A DNA stretch of 64,000 bases from Sphingorhabdus sp. Alg239-R122 (lineage in GTDB: Bacteria; Pseudomonadota; Alphaproteobacteria; Sphingomonadales; Sphingomonadaceae): NCBI RefSeq assembly GCF_900537065.1, contig NZ_UNRC01000002.1, forward strand, positions 160,342 through 224,341. Reading direction: 5' to 3'. The position numbers were made by a program, and so were the translations under genes. Shown here piece after piece: positions 17,105 to 26,400 of the stretch. Position 1 is the first letter of the stretch, and every line of letters starts with the position of its first letter. The notes beneath the pieces were generated by a model. That model had not been told where the DNA came from, searched no databases, and saw only the letters and a program-made list of their open reading frames with translations.

Positions 17105-17782
17105 CTAGGTCCCCGCCACTTTCTCGTTCACGGCCTGCAGCTTTTGTTGCAATGCGGCGTTTATATGCCGTTCGATTGCGGGGCGGACATCGTCATGCAA
17201 TTTTACATAGGCGCGCAGTTCCGGCGCGGCGATGCACCACATCCGGCTGTCTTCATTGAGGGTAACCGTACCGCTGGCAGGTTCCCCGCTTAGCGCGGTG
17301 GCATCGCCAACAAGGTCACCCGAACCACATGTTCCGACAGGTTTGCCGTCAAAGGCCACATTCGCACTGCCATTTTCGATATAGAATAAATGGGTGGTGG
17401 CTTCATTTTCATGGATCAGCACTTCGCCTTTCCGGCCATCAATCCAGTTGCCCTGGTCGATCAGGTGACGAGCCGAAGAACGCGGCACGTTGCCCAGGAA
17501 TGCAGCGCGCAGGCTTTCTTCCTCGCCGGTAAAGCTGACTTTGCTCTGCTGCAGGAAATAGACCAGCACCATAACGCCGCAGACCAGTGCAAGCGCGAGC
17601 TGCCATGCCGCCAGAATATAGTCGTTCAGCCAAGATACAGCGAAAACCGCACCGACCAGGCCGGACAACATGACCAGCATCCGCATTTTCAAAGCCGGTT
17701 TCACCAGCATTGCGGCAAGCAGTAACAAAAGTGAAAGCTGGCCCAGCCAGCCGCCGCCTGTAAAGGATAAGTCGGTGAACAT
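17105..17782 (-). CDS. Membrane protein with C-terminal cyclic-nucleotide-binding-like domain (Popeye-like layout)
   Basis: 225 residues from ATG 17782, which has AGGGGG eight bases upstream; a longer frame to 17908 has no good ribosome site. Three hydrophobic helices lie at about residues 13-30, 34-52 and 57-77. A jelly-roll domain of the CRP/Popeye type follows at ~110-205, containing LIHENE, FYIENG and GDLVGD. The phosphate-binding-cassette position normally PR-[ST]-A reads P168-A-S-G, so the canonical arginine that binds cyclic nucleotide is missing. The layout matches Popeye-domain proteins. It is transcribed divergently from the multiheme cytochrome operon, so it could be a sensor for that system. 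Ligand and role are unknown. Confidence 0.75.
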   Translation of the reverse strand: MFTDLSFTGGGWLGQLSLLLLLAAMLVKPALKMRMLVMLSGLVGAVFAVSWLNDYILAAWQLALALVCGVMVLVYFLQQSKVSFTGEEESLRAAFLGNVPRSSARHLIDQGNWIDGRKGEVLIHENEATTHLFYIENGSANVAFDGKPVGTCGSGDLVGDATALSGEPASGTVTLNEDSRMWCIAAPELRAYVKLHDDVRPAIERHINAALQQKLQAVNEKVAGT

Positions 17783-17877
17783 ATTTGATCCCCCTGAATA
17801 ATGCGCGTGCGAGTCTTTATATCGACCCTGCGCCTCATAGCATGAAACGCGCATATATAACCTGACCGCCCCGTAAC

Positions 17878-17921
17878 TATGTGACGGACAAAACCCGATA
17901 TAGGCCATAAAATGTCACATA
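17878..17921. promoter_or_regulatory. Perfect 8-bp inverted repeat in the divergent promoter region
   Basis: TATGTGAC at 17878-17885 and GTCACATA at 17914-17921 are exact reverse complements, 28 bases apart. Each arm contains a TGTGA half-site of the CRP type. TCACATAAG of the right arm recurs at 17989-17997 within the CRP-like site. This is a plausible regulator-binding array; no regulator is proven. Confidence 0.45.
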
Positions 17922-17977
17922 AGGTAACAAAATTTGACAAAATCACCCTCTCTTACCTTGAAACATGAGGCCAATAG

Positions 17978-17993
17978 GGTGATAAGGCTCACA
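17978..17993. promoter_or_regulatory. CRP-like binding site upstream of the multiheme cytochrome operon
   Basis: GGTGA-TAAGGC-TCACA fits TGTGA-N6-TCACA at nine of ten positions. Its right half is 77 bases upstream of ATG 18070, a distance compatible with activation. It probably acts together with the half-sites at 17878-17921. Confidence 0.5.
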
Positions 17994-18030
17994 TAAGAGG
18001 CGGGGTCGCATCGTTACAATAAATCGGCTG

Positions 18031-18051
18031 GACATGCTGTTAGGGCATGTC
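18031..18051. promoter_or_regulatory. Palindrome or leader hairpin directly before the cytochrome operon
   Basis: GACATGC and GCATGTC flank a 7-base spacer (18038-18044) as a perfect inverted repeat, ending 10 bases before the GGAGAGG ribosome site. It could be an operator, or an RNA hairpin affecting translation of the first gene. Confidence 0.5.
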
Positions 18052-18069
18052 GTGAAGGGCGGAGAGGCG

Positions 18070-19497
18070 ATGCAGAAAGACAAAATGGTATCGATGACGC
18101 ACGGGGAGAACTGGGTCAGGCGCAATAGTTCAGCTTTGCTGGCAAGTCTGCTCTGCCTGTCGTTCGCATTTTTCGCACTTGCTGCCAGTCATTTTTCCAC
18201 GCCTGTTGAAGCTGCTGCGGCTGAAGACACGCCGCAGGGCCAGTTTCTGGGCGTGGCCACCTGTGCCGGTTCGACCTGCCATGGACGTAATGAAGCTGAT
18301 GGCGAAATTGTGCGGCAGGATGAGTTGTTGCGCTGGCAGGAAGAATCCACCCCGGGCGGCGCACATAGCCGTGCTTTTCGCGTGCTGCGCGAACCACGCA
18401 GCATCGCCATTGCCAAAAAACTGGGCATAGGTGACCCGGCAGCTGCGCAGATGTGCCTGGGCTGTCACACCACACCTGCCTTTTCCAAAGGTCCGCGTTT
18501 TCAGGTGGATGATGGTGTTGGTTGTGAGGCCTGCCATGGCCCTGCATCCAGCTGGCTGTCGAGCCATTATGCAGTGGACGTTACCCATGCCCGCAATGTT
18601 GCGCAGGGACTGACGCCGCTTGAGAATCCGAAAGCGCGCGCCAATGTCTGTCTCGACTGCCATTTCGGCAGCACTGACGGGGGCCAGTTCGTAAACCATC
18701 GCATCATGGCCGCCGGGCACCCACGCATTTCGTTTGAGATGGACCTGTTTTCAGCACTGCAACAGCATCATGATGAAGATGCGGATTACCTCGCACGCAA
18801 GGGCCGCACCAATTCACTGCAATTCTGGGCCGTGGGTCAGGCGATGGCGCTTGAACGCTCGCTGTCGCTTTTCAGCAAACCGCAGCTTGGTACGGATGGA
18901 CTGTTCCCAGAATTTTATTTCTATGACTGCCATAGTTGTCACCGCCGTATCTATGACGGTGCGGATGCCCGGCCGCAGAAGCTGAACAATCCTGCACGTC
19001 CGATTCCGGCAGGCATGCCGCCCTATAATGATGAAAACATGATTATGCTGTCAGCTGCGGCGCGGGTGATGGCACCCGGATTAGCGAAAGAATTTGACGC
19101 CCGCTCACGCGCTTTTCACGCGGCCATGGCTGAGGGGAGGCCAGCCGCGGTACAGGCGGCCCAGCGGCTGCGTCAGACAGCCATGAAGCTGGCGGATGCG
19201 TTTTCGCGCAGTGGTTTTTCACGCGCGCAGACATTCACTATTATGGAAACGATTGCCAGCGAGGCGATCAGCCCGCGCTTCACCGATTATGAAGGTGCGG
19301 TACAGTCGGTCATGGCGATCGACACGTTGCTCAACGCCCTGGTCAACCAGGGTGCGGTGAGTGAAAGCGCCGCTAACGACCTGCGCGTGCAGATCAACAA
19401 TGCCTATGCCGAGGTGGGTGAGCCCAACAGCTTTGAACCACGCCGCTTCCGCCGTGCACTGGGCGGCGCGGTACGCACGATAAGGACGCTGCGGTAA
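18070..19497 (+). CDS. Membrane-anchored pentaheme c-type cytochrome
   Basis: Periplasmic multiheme cytochrome of 475 residues. ATG 18070 is chosen because GGAGAGG lies just upstream; another in-frame ATG is at 18034. One hydrophobic helix at about residues 15-35 is an N-terminal anchor or uncleaved signal. Four CXXCH heme sites start at C129, C152, C194 and C287, and an unusual CX4CH site (CAGSTCH) starts at C65. The first ~300 residues carry all hemes. The last ~150 residues are helical and heme-free. It is the first gene of a tightly linked four-gene set; its TAA overlaps the next ATG by one base. It probably passes electrons between the inner membrane and the periplasmic or outer-membrane partners. 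The donor is not evident. Confidence 0.85.
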   Translation: MQKDKMVSMTHGENWVRRNSSALLASLLCLSFAFFALAASHFSTPVEAAAAEDTPQGQFLGVATCAGSTCHGRNEADGEIVRQDELLRWQEESTPGGAHSRAFRVLREPRSIAIAKKLGIGDPAAAQMCLGCHTTPAFSKGPRFQVDDGVGCEACHGPASSWLSSHYAVDVTHARNVAQGLTPLENPKARANVCLDCHFGSTDGGQFVNHRIMAAGHPRISFEMDLFSALQQHHDEDADYLARKGRTNSLQFWAVGQAMALERSLSLFSKPQLGTDGLFPEFYFYDCHSCHRRIYDGADARPQKLNNPARPIPAGMPPYNDENMIMLSAAARVMAPGLAKEFDARSRAFHAAMAEGRPAAVQAAQRLRQTAMKLADAFSRSGFSRAQTFTIMETIASEAISPRFTDYEGAVQSVMAIDTLLNALVNQGAVSESAANDLRVQINNAYAEVGEPNSFEPRRFRRALGGAVRTIRTLR

Positions 19498-21476
19498 TGC
19501 GGGGTCCGTGCAGATTGGCCGTATCACTTGCTGCGCTTTTGGCCCTTTCCTCATGCGGGGGCGGTGATAATGGGGGCGGTTCCCCGACCCCATCACCTAC
19601 ACCTACGCCAGCACCCGCACCGCCGCCGAGCGGGCAGCTTTATTCGGTTCCGGCGCAGCAATCGCTTAGTGTTTCGGATGTACAGACGATTATTGCCCAG
19701 GCGGTGGGCGAGGCGCAGTCGCGCGGCATGCCTTCCGTTATCACGGTGACCGATAGGGTGGGCAATGTGCTGGCCGTATTCCGCATGAATGGGGCGCTTG
19801 CCACGGCCACTACCAGTGCAGTCACGCCATCAGGGACAAACAGCCCGCTGGTCGATGCACAGGGGCTGGCTGTCCCTGCTGAAATGGCCGCGATTTCAAA
19901 AGCCATTACCGGGGCATATCTCTCCAGTGCGGGCAATGCCTTTACCACACGCACCGCGAGCCAGATTGTACAACAGCACTTCCCGCCCGCGCCCTCTACG
20001 CCAGGCCTTGAAAGCGGGCCGCTATTCGGGGTGCAGTTCAGCCAGCTGCCCTGCTCAGACCTGAACACGCGTTTCGGCGCAGCAGGCGCTGCCGCACTCA
20101 TCGGACCGAAACGCGCGCCGCTTGGCCTCGCCGCTGATCCCGGCGGTCTGCCGCTATACAAGAACGGCGTTGTGGTAGGCGGCATAGGCGTGATGGGTGA
20201 TGGCGATTACGGGTTCGATTCCAACATCCTGAATATCGATGTGGATGATGAAGAAGCGATCGCGCTGGCAGGGATGCAGGGGTTCGCGCCGCCTGACACG
20301 ATTCTGGCCAGCCGGATCACAGTGGATGGTACGAGCCTGCGGTTCAGCGATATGGCAGCATCCGACCTTGCGCCACTGCAAAGCAATTTTGCGGCTGTTA
20401 ATGGCAGCCAGGGTGCGCTTGTTCCTGTCACGGGCTACAGCGCGGGCGCGATTATTGCCGGCACGGCCTATGGCAGCGAGGCATCAGGTGTGCGAGCCTC
20501 GACAGCAGCGGAATTTTCCAATCGCGATGCCTTTATCCTGACCAATGGAGGGGGCGGCAATCGCTATCCGGTGCGCGGCGGGACCGATGGCGCCAGTGTA
20601 GGCAGCGCGCTGACTGCTGCAGAATCGCGCGCGATACTGGAAGAAGCCTTTACGGTGATGAGCCGTGCGCGTGCGCAGATCCGCCGTCCGCTTGATAGCC
20701 GCGCGCAGGTGACAATCTCGCTGGTCGATACCCATGGTGAGGTCCTTGGCATCGTGCGCTCGCCCGATGCGCCGATTTTCGGCACCGATGTGTCGTTGCA
20801 AAAGGCGCGAACGGCGAGCTTTTTCTCCAACAGTGTTGCAGGCCAGCAATTGCTCGCCAATCCGGACGGTGATGTCGCAGCCTTTGTACAGCGGGTGCGT
20901 GATTTCCTTGGCGATCCGCAGGCACTGACAGGCATGTTCGCCTTTGCTGACCGCAGTGGCGGGAACCTGTCGCGGCCTTATTTTCCCGACGGCGAAGTCG
21001 GGCGGCCCAACGGCCCATTGTCGCGCCCGATTGCGGATTTCAATCCCTTTGCCACCGGATTACAGGTGCAATTGGTGGCGGGTAATATCATTCAGCATGC
21101 GCAGTTTGTAGCGGGCGCTTCGGCCACAGATACACCGCCGCGTTGCACCAATACGCCCGATGCTGCGCCGGGACAAAACCGGTTGGAAAACGGCATTCAG
21201 ATTTTCCCGGGATCGGTGCCAGTGTATCGCGGCGGCGAATTGATTGGCGGGCTGGGCGTATCGGGCGACGGCATTGACCAGGATGATATGATCAGCTTCC
21301 TGGGCCTGCATAATGCAGGAACACGGGCCGGATCGATCGGTAATGCACCCAAAGACATCCGCGCCGACCGCATCGTTGTCGACCTGGGCAATGCGACAGT
21401 GCGGCTGCGCTATGTCAGCTGCCCGTTCGCACCGTTTCTGGACAGTGCCGAGCAGAATGTGTGTGAGGGGCTGTAA
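19497..21476 (+). CDS. Lipoprotein with two HbpS/GlcG-type (DUF336) domains
   Basis: 659 residues. A lipobox LSSC gives acylated C20, followed by a Gly then Pro-Thr/Ala-Pro linker to about residue 46. Two HbpS/GlcG-like domains are recognisable. The first begins near residue 58 (VITVTDRVGNVLAVFRM) and carries the family end motif at ~220-240 (GGLPLYKNG...GGIGVMGDG). The second begins near 371 (ISLVDTHGEVLGIVR) and ends at ~570-600 (VPVYRGGELIGGLGVSGDG). Each has a long insertion compared with the ~140-residue single-domain family. HbpS proteins bind heme. Here, between multiheme cytochrome genes, a role in heme handling or as a structural electron-transfer partner is inferred. Translation is coupled through TAATG. 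Confidence 0.8.
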   Translation: MRGPCRLAVSLAALLALSSCGGGDNGGGSPTPSPTPTPAPAPPPSGQLYSVPAQQSLSVSDVQTIIAQAVGEAQSRGMPSVITVTDRVGNVLAVFRMNGALATATTSAVTPSGTNSPLVDAQGLAVPAEMAAISKAITGAYLSSAGNAFTTRTASQIVQQHFPPAPSTPGLESGPLFGVQFSQLPCSDLNTRFGAAGAAALIGPKRAPLGLAADPGGLPLYKNGVVVGGIGVMGDGDYGFDSNILNIDVDDEEAIALAGMQGFAPPDTILASRITVDGTSLRFSDMAASDLAPLQSNFAAVNGSQGALVPVTGYSAGAIIAGTAYGSEASGVRASTAAEFSNRDAFILTNGGGGNRYPVRGGTDGASVGSALTAAESRAILEEAFTVMSRARAQIRRPLDSRAQVTISLVDTHGEVLGIVRSPDAPIFGTDVSLQKARTASFFSNSVAGQQLLANPDGDVAAFVQRVRDFLGDPQALTGMFAFADRSGGNLSRPYFPDGEVGRPNGPLSRPIADFNPFATGLQVQLVAGNIIQHAQFVAGASATDTPPRCTNTPDAAPGQNRLENGIQIFPGSVPVYRGGELIGGLGVSGDGIDQDDMISFLGLHNAGTRAGSIGNAPKDIRADRIVVDLGNATVRLRYVSCPFAPFLDSAEQNVCEGL

Positions 21477-23420
21477 ATGGCGGGGATGATGACATCTTTC
21501 CTTCCTTTTGTGGCCGCGCTGCCCGGGCAAGGTGGCGAGCTCGCAATGCTGCAAGACCCACAGGCTCCCGAAGAACCGCCGGTCGCGCAAGCACCTGTAG
21601 AAGATGAAGCACTGCCTGAGGCCGACCCTGAAGTGGAAGCCGATGATGCGTTAATTGATGGCCGCCGCCGCCCGGGTGTGCAGGCTGAACTCCCCGATCC
21701 GGTGACGCAGAATAATCCGGGTGCTGTGCGTGCGCCGCCGCCAGAGGCTTTTCCCACCGACCAGTTTCCCGTGCCGGATCGTTGGCGGCTACTGACCTCG
21801 CTCTGCCCCGAAAAGAAAAAAGGCCAGCCAGTGTCCTATGGCGTGTTTGGCGGGCTCTATGAAGTGTGCCAGCCGATCACCGATCCCTATCACCAGAATT
21901 GGCTGAAAGGTGATTTGCCAATCCCGGACAAGTACAAGCCGGGCTTCCTGAAAGAGGAAGACTGGTTTTTCGTACTCAATGCGATTTCGGATACAGTGAT
22001 TGAACCGCGCAGCTTCCCGACACCGGTGGGTGTGCAGACTACGGACCGTCCAGATAGCCTTGATGTGTTTGGCCGCTCCAATTCGCTGGTACTGGCGCAG
22101 ACATTCATTACCGGGTTTGCGCTTATCAAGGGCGAGACAGCTTATAAGCCGCCTTCGGTCGAATACCGGCTGACACTGGCGGCGCAGGTCAATCATGTTG
22201 ATGTGCCGGAGCGCCGCGTGTTGCTGGTGGAACCATCCGCGCGCAGCCGCCGCACCGATCATTTTATCGGTGTGCAGGAAGCGTTCGTGGATTATCACCT
22301 CGGCAAATATGACACGGCGCGTTATGATTTTATTTCGGTGCGCGCCGGTATCCAGCCGATGCAGGCCGATTTTCGCGGCTTCCTGTTTCAGGATAACCAG
22401 CTGGGCGTCCGGTTGTTCGGATCACGCGACAATAACCGGATACAGTTTAATCTGGGCGCGTTCTGGCGGCTGGAAAAAGACACGAATAGCGGGCTCAATA
22501 GCATTGTGGACACCCCGCGTGATGACTGGGTGTTTTTCGCGAATGTGTACCGGCAGGATTTTCCAGTTGTTGGCCTGACCAGCCAGGTGTCGCTGACCTA
22601 TAATATGAACCGCGAACGCGGGTCGTTCAAAACCGACGATAATGGCTTTCCGGTGCGACCTGCACTGCTCGGGGACCTGCGCAGCCGGTCCTATGACGTA
22701 GCCTATCTTGGTTACGCGGTCGATGGCCGGATCGGGCGTATCAACCTGACGGGGCAACTTTACGGGGCATTTGGTGAGGACAGGAACAGTTTTTTCACTA
22801 GCCGCAAGGCGGATATTCGCGCGTTTTTCGGCGCGGCGGAGGCGAGCTATGATGTCGACTTCCTGCGCTTTCGCGCCTCGGGTCTTTATGCGAGCGGTGA
22901 TGGCGATCCGTATAACAATGTCGAGGGCGGGTTCGATGCGATTTTTGAAAACCCGATTTTTGCAGGTGCAGACACCAGTTACTGGATAAGGCAGGTTATT
23001 CCCTTTGCGGGTGGCGGCCGAGCGGTCGGTATCAATGGCCGCAATGGCATCCTCAATTCGCTGCGTTCCTCGAAAGAGCAGGGGCAGTCCAATTTCAACA
23101 ATCCCGGCACGGTGTTGCTTGGCGTGGGAGCGGATGCGGACCTGACACCTCAAATCCGGCTGTCCGGCAATATCAACCATTTATGGTTTGCGAAAACGGA
23201 CACGCTGCAGGCGCTACGCAACGAGGGCAGCATTCCGCGGGACATTGGCTGGGACCTGTCGCTCGCGGGCATATGGCGGCCAAGGGCGAACCAGAACCTG
23301 GTGTTCCGCCTGTCGGGCGCGGTGTTCGATCCGGGCAGTGGGTTCAGGGATCTTTTCACGCAGTCAGGCGGTGATGGCCGCTATTATTCGGTGCTTTTAA
23401 ATGCGATTGTGGCGTTTTGA
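21477..23420 (+). CDS. Putative outer-membrane beta-barrel protein of the multiheme cytochrome operon
   Basis: 647 residues, starting directly after the previous stop (TAAATG). A short hydrophobic N-terminus is followed by a Pro/Glu/Asp-rich stretch (residues ~25-60). From about residue 170 the sequence alternates like amphipathic strands rich in aromatic girdle residues. It ends NAIVAF with a C-terminal Phe, the usual BAM recognition signal, so outer-membrane location is well supported. Two cysteines about 22 residues apart lie near residues 104 and 126. It has no clear match by eye to a named porin family. Its size (650-700) and position between multiheme cytochrome genes recall MtrB-type barrels, but the MtrB N-terminal CXXC is not seen. 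The next ATG follows its stop by one base. Confidence 0.7.
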   Translation: MAGMMTSFLPFVAALPGQGGELAMLQDPQAPEEPPVAQAPVEDEALPEADPEVEADDALIDGRRRPGVQAELPDPVTQNNPGAVRAPPPEAFPTDQFPVPDRWRLLTSLCPEKKKGQPVSYGVFGGLYEVCQPITDPYHQNWLKGDLPIPDKYKPGFLKEEDWFFVLNAISDTVIEPRSFPTPVGVQTTDRPDSLDVFGRSNSLVLAQTFITGFALIKGETAYKPPSVEYRLTLAAQVNHVDVPERRVLLVEPSARSRRTDHFIGVQEAFVDYHLGKYDTARYDFISVRAGIQPMQADFRGFLFQDNQLGVRLFGSRDNNRIQFNLGAFWRLEKDTNSGLNSIVDTPRDDWVFFANVYRQDFPVVGLTSQVSLTYNMNRERGSFKTDDNGFPVRPALLGDLRSRSYDVAYLGYAVDGRIGRINLTGQLYGAFGEDRNSFFTSRKADIRAFFGAAEASYDVDFLRFRASGLYASGDGDPYNNVEGGFDAIFENPIFAGADTSYWIRQVIPFAGGGRAVGINGRNGILNSLRSSKEQGQSNFNNPGTVLLGVGADADLTPQIRLSGNINHLWFAKTDTLQALRNEGSIPRDIGWDLSLAGIWRPRANQNLVFRLSGAVFDPGSGFRDLFTQSGGDGRYYSVLLNAIVAF

Positions 23421-23421
23421 T

Positions 23422-26400
23422 ATGAAACAGGGCTTTACCATATCCCGTATCTGGATTGCCGTGATGGCATTGCTTGCCGGCATCGCGTTTATCGCGGCTC
23501 CGCCCCAGCAGGTGCTGGCCGCGGGCAAGGAAAAGCCGCAAAAGGTCAAATACCGTTTCACCCCGCCCGCACCGCAGAATCAGGATTGGGCAGAGGCGGA
23601 TGCAAAAAGCGCGGGCTGCATCAGCTGCCACACCGCAAGCGACCGCAAAACCATGCACGCGACGCCCGCCGTGGTGCTGGGCTGCACCGATTGCCATGGC
23701 GGTGATCCGGCCGTTGTCGCTGACGCATCATGGGATAAAAAGAGCGCGCCGTACTTGCAAGCACTGGCCACTGCGCATGTCGTGCCCAAATACCCCAAAA
23801 GCTGGCACTGGCCATCCTCGGCCAATCCCAAGCGTTCCTACGCGCTGCTCGCCAAGGAAGCGCCCGAATTTGTGCGTTTCGTCAACCCGTCCGATTACCG
23901 CGTGGTGCGCGAATCCTGCGGCGCTTGTCATATCGAAATTATCGAGGCGTCGGAGCGTTCGCTGATGGCCACCGGCGCGATGTTATGGGGCGGAGCGGCG
24001 TATAATAACGGTATTGTTCCTTTCAAAAACTACCTGTTTGGCGAGGCGTTTACCCGTGATGGCAAGCCTGCGATGATCAAATCCGCCGGCACTGAACCGG
24101 GCAGTGCGCCCGGCACCGTGACCGAGGCCGAAAAAGCGCGCGGCGCATTGCCCGTCATGTATCCGCTGCCCACATGGCATGTCATTCCGCCTGCCGACAT
24201 TTTCCGTGTGTTCGAGCGCGGCGGCCGCAATATCAACACGCAGTTCCCTGAAATCGGCCTACCCAATATTGGCGGTATCATCCAGCGGCTGGAGGAGCCG
24301 GGACGGCCCGACCTCAAACAGTCAAACCGCGGCCCCGCGACCGGCCTGCGTGTTGCGATACCCGTGCTCAACATCCACAAGACGCGGCTGAATGATCCGT
24401 TCCTGTGGCAGATGGGAACGAATGACCAGCCGGGCGACTATCGCTCTTCGGGTTGTGCATCCTGCCACGTTATCTACGCCAATGACCGTGAGCCGCGCCA
24501 CAGCCTGACCTATGCCAAATATGGCCGTGACGGGCAGACCGCAACTGCCGATCCCACGATCAACTCGCTGCGCGAAGGGCAGATGCGTTTTGGCAGCTAT
24601 GCCGAATATGACGCCGCGAGCGAACATGGTGATGACCATAACAAGAAAACGAAGTCGCCACATGGAAATGCTGCTGGCCATGGGGAAGATCATGACGGCG
24701 GCCATGACAAAGATGCGCCGCTCGAAAAAGGACACCCCATCAAGCACCAGTTCACCAAGGCGATCCCGACAGCGCAGTGCATGAATTGCCATATGCACCA
24801 GCCCAATATCTTCCTCAATTCCTACTTGGGCTACACCATGTGGGATTATGAATCCGACGCGCCCTATATGTGGCCGGGACCGGACAACAAGACGCCGCGG
24901 CCCGAGGGGATGAGTGACGAGGAATACCAGAAAACCTATAAACAACAGAAATATCCGACCGCCGCCGAAGTGCGCGCCGTGCTCGACCGCAACCCTGAAG
25001 GTGCCGCGCCCAAGGGGCTGTGGGCGGATGTGGACTTCCTGCGCAATGTCTATGACCTCAATGAAGAACTGAAAGACACGCAGTTTGCCGATTATCATGG
25101 CCATGGGTGGAATTTCCGTGCGATCCTGAAACGCGACCGCGACGGCAACCTGCTCGACAAGGATGGCGCGATTGTCGCGGATGATGATCCCGAGAAATTC
25201 CGTAAAGAGGGCGAGGAGAAGTTTGTCGAACCCGGCACTAATCCAGGCAAGAGCGTGCATATGATGGACATCCATGCCGAGGTGGGCATGCAGTGCAGCG
25301 ACTGCCATTTCGGGCAGGACAGCCATGGCAATGGCCTGATTTATGGTGAGGTTGCCAACGCGGTCGAGATAGGCTGCAAGGATTGCCACGGTACGGCGGA
25401 TGAATATCCCACACTGCGCACGTCCAACCTGGCGGCGCGGCCACAGGGTAATAACCTCGCATTGCTACGCAATGCCGATGGCAGGCGCCGGTTTGAATGG
25501 TTCACCGAACCGGGCGGCAAGCGTGTGTTGGTGCAGCGTTCGATAGTCGATCCAGAGCTTAGCTGGCGGGTCAGCCTGGTGAAAGACAGTGTTGACCGCA
25601 ATCATCCGAATTTTAACGCCAAGTCTGCGCGCGCCAAAACCGTCGCAAAGTCGGCTTCCGAAACCGGAAAATACAGTTTCGGTAGCGGCGTCCTGCCCGA
25701 AGCGCGCGCGCATGATGATGAGGAGATGGCGTGCTTTACCTGTCACCTCAGCTGGACGACCAGCTGCGGCGGCTGCCACTTGCCGATTGAAGCCAACTGG
25801 AAATCGAGCGTCCATAAGTATGAGAAAGACGATACCCGCAACTATGCGACCTACAATCCGCAGGTGGCACGCGACCAGATGTTCCAGCTGGGCAAGCACC
25901 AGACCACCAAGGGCAATATCACCGCGCCGGTGCGCTCTACCTCGGCGTTGGTGCTCAGCTCCACCAATATCAACCGCGAGCGTATTTACATACAGCAGCC
26001 GCCCATATCGGCGATCGGTTTTTCCAGCCAGGCTTTTGCTCCGCATTTCCCGCACACTGTGCGCAAGACAGAGACGAAAGAATGCAGCGATTGCCATTTG
26101 AGCGAAGCCAATGACAATAATGCGATCATGTCGCAGCTATTGTTGCTGGGCACCAATTATGTGAATTTTGTCGGCCTCAACAGCTGGGTCGGATTGGACA
26201 CGGGCTTTGAAGCAGTGCGTGTCACCGAATGGGATGAGCCGCAGGCGGTGATTGGGTCTTATCTGCATAAATATGCCTATCCTGATTATTACAAGCTGCA
26301 TGTCGAGCGCAACGGGCGCGAGCTGAAAAACTGGGTGCGCGGTGAGACGTTTGACAAGAATTTCTCCGGTGAGACCAAGGCGCTCGAGGAATTTGCCAAC

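Noticed and set aside
17934-17947. Possible FNR box TTGAC...TCAC upstream of the cytochrome operon
   Set aside because: The half-sites are spaced by five rather than six bases and the second half is poor, so only the CRP-like sites are reported.
24322-25389. 355-codon minus-strand frame opposite the decaheme cytochrome
   Set aside because: The plus-strand frame contains ordered heme motifs and a signal peptide. The antisense translation has no recognisable domain.
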